The notes under the pieces were generated by a model. The model was not told the origin of the DNA. It saw nothing but the letters and a program-made list of their open reading frames with translations, and made no database searches. From positions 1 through 8,579 of the forward strand of contig JAJYDP010000179.1 of the NCBI GenBank assembly GCA_021777365.1: a stretch of DNA of 8,579 bases, read 5' to 3'. This DNA comes from Chloroflexota bacterium. Its GTDB lineage: Bacteria; Chloroflexota; Limnocylindria; Limnocylindrales; CSP1-4. This document shows positions 1 through 6,332 of this stretch, piece by piece. How positions within the stretch are numbered: position 1 is the first letter of the stretch; every line of letters starts with the position of its first letter. The position numbers and the translations under genes were made by a program.

Positions 1-1
1 G

Positions 2-367
2 GGATCGCGGACCGACGCCTCGACCACGTCGAACGCCGTGCGCGTCATCGTGCGGCGCGTGGTGTCGCTGGTGGGCGTGCCCCCGTCGCGCACGCAGTCG
101 GCCACCGCCGGCCGGCCGCTCACGCTCACCGCGCAGGTCTCGCCGGTGGGCCTCCCCGCACACCTGTCCTTCCAGCGGTACCGGTGGGACGCGGCGCACC
201 GGCGCTGGGTCTACGCGGGCAGCCTGGGGCGCGTCGCGGACGCGAACGGCCGCGCGAGCGTCACGTGGACTCCGGCCGCGGGCCAGTGGTACTGGCGGAT
301 CGCCTCGCTTCCCACGCCCGACTACGCCAACAACGTGAGCCCCGTCTACCGCTGGAGCGTCCGGTAG
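2..367 (+). CDS. C-terminal end of a secreted Ig-like-module protein (5' partial)
   Basis: The reading frame is open from base 2 to the TAG at 365-367, so this is the tail of a gene that begins outside the window; the internal GTG at 38 is not a convincing start. The 121 visible residues hold the end of one module (TSNAVRVIV) and one complete further module: a beta-rich stretch with GRPLTLTAQV, then an aromatic-rich segment (FQRYRWD, RRWVYAGSL), then NGRASVTWTP, QWYWRI and YANNVSPVYRW. This pattern is typical of the Ig-like or beta-sandwich repeats that close large secreted proteins in high-GC bacteria. The right-edge gene carries a clearly related module (GRPVTITAQF, YGTATFTWSP, WYRAVFAGTPD). 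No sortase motif or membrane anchor follows the last module, so the protein ends in the repeat itself. Function is unknown; a surface or extracellular role is inferred from the module type. Confidence 0.75.
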   Translation, partial: GSRTDASTTSNAVRVIVRRVVSLVGVPPSRTQSATAGRPLTLTAQVSPVGLPAHLSFQRYRWDAAHRRWVYAGSLGRVADANGRASVTWTPAAGQWYWRIASLPTPDYANNVSPVYRWSVR

Positions 368-400
368 GAAGTCCCGGCGGGAGGCTCCGAGCAACCGTCC

Positions 401-422
401 GCGTATACGGGCTGCGTATACT
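401..422 (+). promoter_or_regulatory. Putative promoter and operator of the toxin-antitoxin module
   Basis: The 8-mer GCGTATAC occurs at 401-408 and again at 414-421, a 13-bp period, and each copy contains the palindrome GTATAC. The second copy runs into TATACT (417-422), which matches the sigma-70 -10 consensus at five of six positions and lies 18 bases upstream of the first possible antitoxin start. I see no good -35 box at the expected distance. Paired palindromic sites over a core promoter are what ribbon-helix-helix antitoxins usually bind for autorepression. The repeat is seen directly; the operator role is inferred. Confidence 0.5.
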
Positions 423-440
423 CTGCCCGTAATCCCTGCA

Positions 441-698
441 GTGTCGGGTACGTCGATGTCGATGCTTCGGATCAACGAGCGGACCAAGCAGTCCTTGCGG
501 ATCCTCGCCGAGGCGCGTGGCGAGTCGATGGCCCGCGTGGTGGAGGACCTGGTCGATGCGGCGCGAAGCGAGCAGTTCTTCGCCGCCGCCGACGCAGCCT
601 ATCGGCGTCTTCGGGAGGATCCGGGCGCGTGGGGGGCCGAGGCGGACGAGCGCGCCGCCTGGGACGCCACTCTGGACGACGGCCTGGAGGACGCTTGA
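441..698 (+). CDS. Ribbon-helix-helix antitoxin of a MazF-type toxin-antitoxin pair
   Basis: This 85-residue protein begins with a short strand and two helices (LRINERTKQSLRILAEARGE, then SMARVVEDLVDAA), the layout of a MetJ/Arc ribbon-helix-helix DNA-binding fold. An acidic, alanine- and tryptophan-rich C-terminal tail follows (AAYRRLREDP, AAWDATLDDGLED), as expected for the disordered arm that wraps and inhibits the toxin. It should bind its own promoter as a dimer and neutralise the toxin encoded immediately downstream; its TGA abuts the toxin GTG with no gap. The start is uncertain. GTG at 441, ATG at 456 and ATG at 462 share the frame; none has a strong Shine-Dalgarno, though a weak GGGTA lies 5 bases before 456. 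The fold begins at about residue 9, so all three give a complete domain. The assignment rests on fold pattern plus the toxin neighbour. Confidence 0.85.
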   Translation: MSGTSMSMLRINERTKQSLRILAEARGESMARVVEDLVDAARSEQFFAAADAAYRRLREDPGAWGAEADERAAWDATLDDGLEDA

Positions 699-1043
699 GT
701 GGCGGCGCTTCGCGGCGAGGTTCGGCTCGTCGACCTGGACCCGACGCGCGGGCACGAGCAGGCAAAGACACGACCCTGCATCGTGGTCTCGGACGATCGC
801 TTCAACCGGAGCGCGGCCGGCCTCGTGGTGATCGTGCCGTTGACCTCGGTGGACCGCGGCATCCCCTGGCACGTTCTGCTGGCGGCTGGCGAGGGTGGGA
901 CCCGGCAGGACTCGTGGGCGATCGTGGAGCAGGTTCGGACGGTGTCGACTGAGCGCCTGGTCGGTGAGCCTTGGGGCCGGGCGCCGGCCTCCGTGATGCG
1001 TGCGATCGAGGAGCGACTGCGGCTGCTCCTTGACCTGGCGTGA
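699..1043 (+). CDS. mazF: MazF/PemK-family mRNA interferase toxin
   Basis: This 114-residue protein has the usual length and motif order of MazF/PemK/ChpA endoribonucleases: GEVRLVDLDPTRGHEQ at residues 6-21, KTRPCIVVSDD at 23-33, VVIVPLTS at 43-50 and SWAIVEQVRTVSTERL at 72-87. Arg25 (of the RP pair) and Thr49 (of PLTS) correspond to the conserved Arg and Thr or Ser of the family active site. Such enzymes cleave single-stranded mRNA at short sequences and arrest growth when the antitoxin is lost; the recognition sequence here cannot be predicted. Translation starts at GTG 699, directly after the antitoxin stop, with GGAGG (686-690) inside the antitoxin gene 8 bases upstream, so the two genes are translationally coupled. 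The gene looks intact. The family call is firm; the symbol denotes the family. Confidence 0.93.
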   Translation: MAALRGEVRLVDLDPTRGHEQAKTRPCIVVSDDRFNRSAAGLVVIVPLTSVDRGIPWHVLLAAGEGGTRQDSWAIVEQVRTVSTERLVGEPWGRAPASVMRAIEERLRLLLDLA

Positions 1044-1289
1044 CATCAGCACCGCATCCGTCGTGACCCTGCGGGGGCGCTGATCCGTAACCCTCCAGAA
1101 AGGTAGCGGGCCGCAGACTGCCGGCGTCGATGCGCAGTCGGCGCCCGGAACGTGGATCGCGCCCCCATCCGGCGGCTCCGCCGCGCTTCCGCATCGTGCT
1201 CGGTCACCCAGACCCGCGGGTGCCTGCGTCTGCCGGATCCCCGGCGGCCACGAGCCGACAAGATCAGCGGGATGCCGAAGGGGCACGCA
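1044..1289. other. Non-coding spacer between the toxin gene and the efflux operon
   Basis: These 246 bases hold no convincing gene. The adaptor frame stays open upstream to a GTG at 1152, but the 46 extra residues are arginine- and proline-rich and unlike a signal peptide. ATCAGC at 1045-1050 pairs with GCTGAT at 1079-1084 across a 28-base loop, and CGGCGG/CCGCCG (1170-1183) could form a short hairpin; neither is followed by a T-tract, so I do not call a terminator. The operon promoter presumably lies here, but no clear -35/-10 pair is visible. Confidence 0.5.
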
Positions 1290-3175
1290 ATGAAACGCAG
1301 AGTGATCGCCGTGGCGGTGCTGGTCGCCGTCGGCGTGGGGGCGGCCGGCTTCGCCATCGTGGGGCCGGGCCTGTCGACGACCGCGAAGGCCGACGCTCTC
1401 ACGGCCACCGCCGTGAAGACGACCGTCGCATCGAGCGTGGTCGCCACGGGGACGGTCTCCGCCACCGCGGTGTACGGCCTGAGCTTCGGGGCCGATCCCG
1501 AGCTGACCAGCTCCTCGTCGAGCAGCAGCTCGTCCACGACCTCGTCCAGCACCACCAGTTCCTCGATCACCACCTGGCTCACGAAGTCGGTCGCCGTCCA
1601 GGTCGGGGACACCGTAAAGGCGGGCGAGACGCTCGCCTCGGCCGACACAACCGACGCCGAGGTGAGCCTGGCCATCGCGAAGGCGAACCTCGCGGCCGCG
1701 AAGGCAACCCTGGCCGTCGCGACCGGCCACCCCGACGAGAGCGTCATCCAGGACGCGCAGGACTCGCTGGATCAGGCCGAGCTGGCGTACACCACCGCGG
1801 CCAGCAACAGCACCATCTCCCAGGCGCAGAACGCGCTCTCCGTCAAGGCCGCCGAGCAGGCGCTGACCAACGCCCGGCAGCAACTCGCCACGGTCGAGGC
1901 CGGGCCGACGGCCGATGCGATCGCCACCGCGCAGGACGCCGTGGACGGCGCGCAGCGGGCCCTTGAGTCCGCGCAGCAGGACCAGGCCAGCACCGTCGCC
2001 CAGGACCAGGTCACCCTGGAGCAGGCGCAGCAGGCGGTCCAGACCGCGCAGCTCCAGTACCTGGACGCCGTGGGCGTGTCCGCCATCCAGTCCGCGCAGC
2101 AGTCCGTGACGAACGCGGAGACGAACCTCGACGCGACCAAGCTCAAGATCGCCGCCGCGGAGCAGCAGGCCGCCGACCAGGTGACCTCCGCGCAGGCGGC
2201 TCTCGCGACCGCGCAGCGCAACTACCAGTCGACGCTGACGCCGTCGTCGACGGAGGTGACGGCCGCGCAGCAGGCGGTCCAGTCGGCAGAACAGGCGCTG
2301 ACCTCCGCGAAGCAGCAGCAGAGCGCCGCGGTGACGCAGCAGAAGAACCAGCTGGCATCGGTCAGCCTCGCGCTCACCGCCGCCCAGCACAGCTACACAC
2401 AGAAGGTGGGGGCGAGTTCCGCCGACGTGGTCGCCACCGACCAGGCCGCGGTCGCCAGCGCGCAGCTGGCGGTGGTGGCCGCCCAGGATGCCCTGGACCA
2501 CGCGACCATCACCGCGCCGATCGACGGGCTGGTCACGGCGGTCAACGTCCGGGCCGGCGCGGTTGCCTCGGCCAGCTCGTACGCGATCGAGATGCAGAGC
2601 ACCTCGATGCAGGTGGTGGCCGCCTTCTCCGAGAGCGACATCTCGAGTCTCAAGGTCGGCCAGGCGGCCACGGTCACGATCTCGGCCACGTCGGCGACCG
2701 TTCCCGGCGAGGTGACGGCCGTCTCGCCGGTCAGCTCCACCTCGTCGAGCAGCAGCAGCGTGGTCACGTATCCGGTCACGGTCGCGCTGACCGATCCGCC
2801 CTCCACCGTCCTGTCCGGGATGTCGGCCAGCGTGTCGGTCACCACGGCCGAGGCGAAGGACGTCATTGCCGTCCCGTCCACGGCGCTCTCCGGCACGGCC
2901 GGCAACTACACCGTGCAGGTGGTCGGATCCGATGGGAAGACGAGCACGGTCGCGGTCAAGGTCGGGCTCGTGGCCAACTCGATGGCCGAGATCCAGAGCG
3001 GGCTGACCGCCGGTGAGACGGTGGTCACGGGGACGAGCACGGCGAAGACATCGACGAGCTCCAGCTCCAGCTCCTCGTCCAGCTCGCGGTCCGGCTCGAA
3101 CAGCCTGAACAGCCTGGGCGGGATCGCCGGTGGCGCGGCAGGCGGACCGCCGGCGGGCGGCCCGGGAGGCCAGCC

Positions 3176-3179
<4 letters not shown>
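1290..3179 (+). CDS. MacA/YknX-like adaptor (membrane fusion protein) with extended coiled coil and serine tracts
   Basis: I start this 629-residue protein at ATG 1290, because AAGGGG lies at 1278-1283 and the protein then opens with a basic end and a hydrophobic segment (residues 5-24), a membrane anchor or uncleaved signal. A first half-lipoyl motif (TGTVSATAVYGLSF, from about 53) is interrupted by a Ser/Thr tract at 74-92, then resumes (VGDTVKAGETLA, 105-116). A long Ala/Gln-rich coiled coil covers about 121-404 and is made of tandem units of about 57 residues. The return lipoyl half (ATITAPIDGLVTAVNV) is at 405-420, a beta-barrel with a second Ser tract (482-490) follows, then a membrane-proximal domain (to about 580), a ten-Ser tract (590-599) and a Gly/Pro-rich tail. 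Adaptors of this family bridge an ABC permease to a periplasmic or cell-wall partner, and the next two genes encode the ATPase and permease. Length exceeds typical MacA (about 370 residues), mostly through the coiled coil and the tracts. Confidence 0.88.
1746..2501 (+). repeat. Tandem units of about 57 codons encoding the adaptor coiled coil
   Basis: Within the adaptor a related start pattern, with consensus (I/V)-x-x-A-Q-x-(A/S)-V, recurs at codons beginning 1746, 1920, 2085, 2256 and 2430, giving intervals of 58, 55, 57 and 58 residues. Examples are IQDAQDSL, IATAQDAV, IQSAQQSV and VTAAQQAV. The unit ends also match (AQLQYLDAVG, AQRNYQSTLT, AQHSYTQKVG), each with a conserved Tyr before a Gly or Pro break. 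The last unit is partial and runs into the lipoyl return strand. This is protein-level repetition; the DNA copies are diverged. Confidence 0.7.
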
Positions 3180-3849
<670 letters not shown>

Positions 3850-3853
<4 letters not shown>

Positions 3854-5061
3854 AGCTGCCCGACCTGGTCCGCCTCGCGATCGCCCGGCTCAGCACCGGG
3901 CGCCTGCGGACCGTCCTCACCATGCTCGGCATCATCATCGGCGTGGCGTCCGTGGTCGCCCTGGTCTCCGTGGCGCAGGGCGCGACCTCGGGGATCAACA
4001 GCCGTCTCGAGGGGCTGGGCACCAACCTGCTGACGGTGAACCCCGGCTCCACGACGTCCGGCGCGACCCGCGGGGCGTTCGGCTCTGCCACCACGCTCAC
4101 CGTCGACGACGCGACCGCGATCTCGAAGCTCCCGGGGGTGGCCGCCGTGGCACCCCAGCTCTCCACCTCTGCACTGGTCGTCGCGGGCAGCGAGAACACG
4201 ACCACCAGCATCATCGGCACCAACCAGGACTACCTCTACGTGCGCGCCTACGACATGTGGCAGGGCTCGTTCCTGAACGGGGCCAGCGTGGACGATTCGC
4301 TGCGCGTGGCGGTCCTGGGGGCCACCACCGCCGACACCCTCGGGCTGAACGCGTCGTCCATCGGGTCGACCATCACGATCAAGGGGATCCCGTTCACCGT
4401 CATCGGCATCATGCAGGCCAAGGGCGGGGCGGGGTTCCAGAGCCCCGACGACGAGGTGCTGATCCCCATCAGCACGGCCCGCCAGCTCCTCGTGGGCACC
4501 AGCAGCGTCCAGGCGATCGGCGTCAGCGTGGCGTCCGTCTCGCAGATGGAGTCCGTGAAGACCGAGATCACGACACTGCTCGAGCAGCGGCACGACATCG
4601 CCGCCGGCGGCACGGACGATTTCACCATCCAGGACCAGTCGCAGCTACTCTCGGCCACCTCCTCGGTGAGCACGTTCCTCACCATGCTGCTGGCCGGGAT
4701 CGCCTCGATCTCGCTGATCGTGGGCGGCATCGGGATCATGAACATCATGCTGGTCTCGGTCCGGGAGCGGACCCGCGAGATCGGCATCCGCAAGGCGATC
4801 GGCGCGCGGGGTCGCGACATCCTCCTGCAGTTCCTGATCGAGGCGCTCGCCCTGTCCGTGGCGGGAGGTCTGATCGGGATCGCGCTGGGGGTGGTCGCGT
4901 CGGTGGGCATCACCCTGCTCGCCGGCTGGTCGGTCGCGTTCAACCCGCTGACCCTGATCGTGCCGCTCGTCTTCAGCCTGGTCGTCGGGGTGATCTTCGG
5001 GGTCTGGCCGGCCCGCCAGGCGGCGCGACTCGACCCGGTGGTGGCGCTCAGATACGAGTGA
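3850..5061 (+). CDS. FtsX/MacB-type ABC permease
   Basis: This 403-residue protein has the MacB permease layout. A cytoplasmic start and first membrane segment lie at about 21-42 (LTMLGIIIGVASVVALVSVA), a large extracytoplasmic domain at about 45-270 with the characteristic LGTNLLTVNPG and VLGATTADTLG stretches, and three membrane segments at about 276-300, 325-357 and 367-388. The conserved cytoplasmic loop SVRERTREIGIRKAIGAR is at 303-320 and the closing PARQAARLDPVVALRYE at 387-403; both are diagnostic of the FtsX/MacB family. The ATG overlaps the ATPase stop (ATGA, 3850-3853), and GGGAGG at 3836-3841 serves it. The length is that of YknZ and half-MacB permeases without a fused ATPase. A dimer should pair with the ATPase and the adaptor to form a mechanotransmission complex. 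The substrate is unknown: antibiotics, peptides, lipoproteins and toxins are all known for the family. Confidence 0.94.
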
Positions 5062-5082
5062 TCGACCCTGGCGCGGGAGGGC

Positions 5083-6021
5083 TCAGTAGCGGGGAGAGTC
5101 CTCGTCGAACTCGTCGCCACGGGCCGCCCGTCCGCCGCGCACGCCGCGCTGCCTCGCGGCACGATCCAGCCAGGGCGCCCGCGGGGCGTCCGCGGCCGGG
5201 CGGGCGGGGAGCGGCGGCGGCGTGACCACCGTCGCGTCGGGGACCGGCGGGGCGGTGGTGGTGATCACGGGATCGGGCGCGTCGAAGGCGTCCTCGGCCC
5301 TGCGCCGGCGCCACGCCTGGAACATGCTGCCGCCCACGAACGCCAGAGCGGCGAGCACCAGGATGCCGACGATCGCCATGATGTCGAATCCCGAGCCGGA
5401 CCCGGTGTTCGAGGTCGGGGCGGCACCGGCGGGCGTCCCGGACGCGCCGGCCGAGGGCTCGGTCGAGGCGGAGGGGCCGCCGCTGGCACCTGGCCCGATG
5501 GCTGCGGCGCTGGTCGCGCTGGGCTTCGCGGACGGCTTGGGCGTCTTCTTCGTGGTTGCCGCCGGCGTCGCCGTCGGATACACGGCGGGCCGGGCCGTCG
5601 GTCGCGGCGTGGGTCGGGGCGTGGGCCTGGGGGTGGGCTTGGGCGTGGGCGGCGCCCCGGCCTTCACGATGACACTGCCGACCATGTAGGTGTACAGGGC
5701 GTCGTGGTAGCCGAAGGTGCCGACCTCCTTGAACGTGGCGGTGTACGTGCGGCCGGGGAGGATCTCATAGCTGGCAGGGAACCCGCCGTTGTTCGGCCAG
5801 ACCCAGTGGGAGACCGTGTCCCTGTTGACCCAGGTCACGGTCTGGCCGACGTAGATGGTGACGGGGGAGGGGAGGAAGTTCTTGTCGATGGTGACGGTGG
5901 CGCCACTTGCCTGGGCGGCTGCCGGGAGCGCGAACTCCAGCGCAAGCACCAGGCCGGCGAGCATCACGGCCGCCCGCAGGCCGCCAGGCAGGTGACGCGG
6001 GACTCTGTTGCGGCTGTTCAT
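5083..6021 (-). CDS. Membrane-anchored cupredoxin-like protein with a degenerate copper site
   Basis: I start this 312-residue protein at the ATG at 6021-6019; an in-frame ATG at 6045 would add eight residues and is also possible. Residues 1-38 are a signal peptide ending AAAQA. Residues 41-121 form a plastocyanin/azurin-like domain: TIDKNFLPSPVTIYVGQTV, TWVNRDTVSHWV, then GTFGYHDALYTYMVGSVIV. The first ligand His72 and the axial Met113 are present, but the expected Cys and second His positions are Asp107 and Tyr110. A Pro/Thr/Ala/Ser/Gly-rich linker follows (123-212) with PTPRPTPRPTPRPT. A membrane helix (about 214-237) is followed by RRRR (238-241) and a cytoplasmic tail rich in Pro, Ala and Arg that ends DEFDEDSPRY. 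The topology is type I, with the domain displayed outside on a stalk. The gene converges on the permease with 21 bases between stops. A redox role is doubtful; the fold assignment is firm. Confidence 0.86.
   Translation of the reverse strand: MNSRNRVPRHLPGGLRAAVMLAGLVLALEFALPAAAQASGATVTIDKNFLPSPVTIYVGQTVTWVNRDTVSHWVWPNNGGFPASYEILPGRTYTATFKEVGTFGYHDALYTYMVGSVIVKAGAPPTPKPTPRPTPRPTPRPTARPAVYPTATPAATTKKTPKPSAKPSATSAAAIGPGASGGPSASTEPSAGASGTPAGAAPTSNTGSGSGFDIMAIVGILVLAALAFVGGSMFQAWRRRRAEDAFDAPDPVITTTAPPVPDATVVTPPPLPARPAADAPRAPWLDRAARQRGVRGGRAARGDEFDEDSPRY
5601..5648 (-). repeat. 12-bp tandem repeat encoding the PTPR stalk
   Basis: Four consecutive 12-bp units at 5601, 5613, 5625 and 5637, of general form GTCGGGGCGTGG on the plus strand, encode PTPR or PTPK units of the cupredoxin linker on the minus strand. 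The units differ by a few bases, mostly in keeping with Pro-Thr-Pro-Arg/Lys. Such arrays often vary in copy number between strains by slippage, which would change stalk length in frame. Confidence 0.75.
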
Positions 6022-6332
6022 GATCCGAACCCCAGGCTCCCTCATGGCTGTGACGCCACCGGGCATCGTGCGGGCTTCCGGCGCCGCTGCCCATAGGTCG
6101 AATGTACCAGCCGGCCGGCCGCGGACACCAGCGGAAAGTTGGGCACCGAGGGCGGCTGGCGCGGGAAGCGCCACGCTGAGTCGTGGCCTTCCGGGCCCGA
6201 TGGTCCACGAGCGGTTGTCCGGCCATCGCGCCCGGCGCGCCCGCAAGGCCGAAGGACTCTGTCCACCGACGCCCTGGATCGGCACTGTACAGGGGCCGCC
6301 GGGGAGGGCGGGGAGACCTCGGGAGGGAGGCC
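6022..6332. promoter_or_regulatory. Divergent intergenic region between the cupredoxin and Ig-repeat genes
   Basis: These 311 bases separate two genes transcribed outward, so both promoters should lie here. On the minus strand a weak -10-like TACATT (6106-6101) stands about 80 bases before the cupredoxin start, without a clear -35. On the plus strand GGGAGGGAGG at 6321-6330 is a strong ribosome binding site for the ATG at 6333. The palindrome CTGTACAG lies at 6285-6292, 40 bases before that start. I see no RNA gene and no convincing small coding frame. Confidence 0.45.

Noticed and set aside
372..382. TCCCGGCGGGA hairpin after the left-edge gene as a terminator
   Set aside because: The stem is only four base pairs and no T-tract follows.
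1045..1084. ATCAGC/GCTGAT inverted repeat after the toxin gene
   Set aside because: The six-base arms are separated by 28 bases with no T-tract, which is likely by chance at this scale.
1152..1289. Upstream extension of the adaptor to GTG 1152
   Set aside because: The 46 added residues are Arg/Pro-rich, precede the hydrophobic anchor and lack a ribosome binding site; ATG 1290 has AAGGGG in place.
1509..1565. Serine tract as a simple-sequence phase-variation site
   Set aside because: The codons are mixed rather than one repeated unit, so slippage is unlikely.
261..2501. A 746-codon open frame on the minus strand
   Set aside because: It lies antisense to the toxin-antitoxin pair and the adaptor. 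The product is dominated by Arg, Gly and Leu with no domain pattern, as expected for shadow frames in GC-rich DNA.
6022..6285. Upstream extension of the cupredoxin to position 6285
   Set aside because: It would put more than 80 non-signal-like residues before a clear signal peptide; starts at 6021 or 6045 fit better.
6285..6292. CTGTACAG palindrome as an operator for the Ig-repeat gene
   Set aside because: It is a single eight-base palindrome with no second copy and no nearby regulator gene; it is noted only in the intergenic entry.
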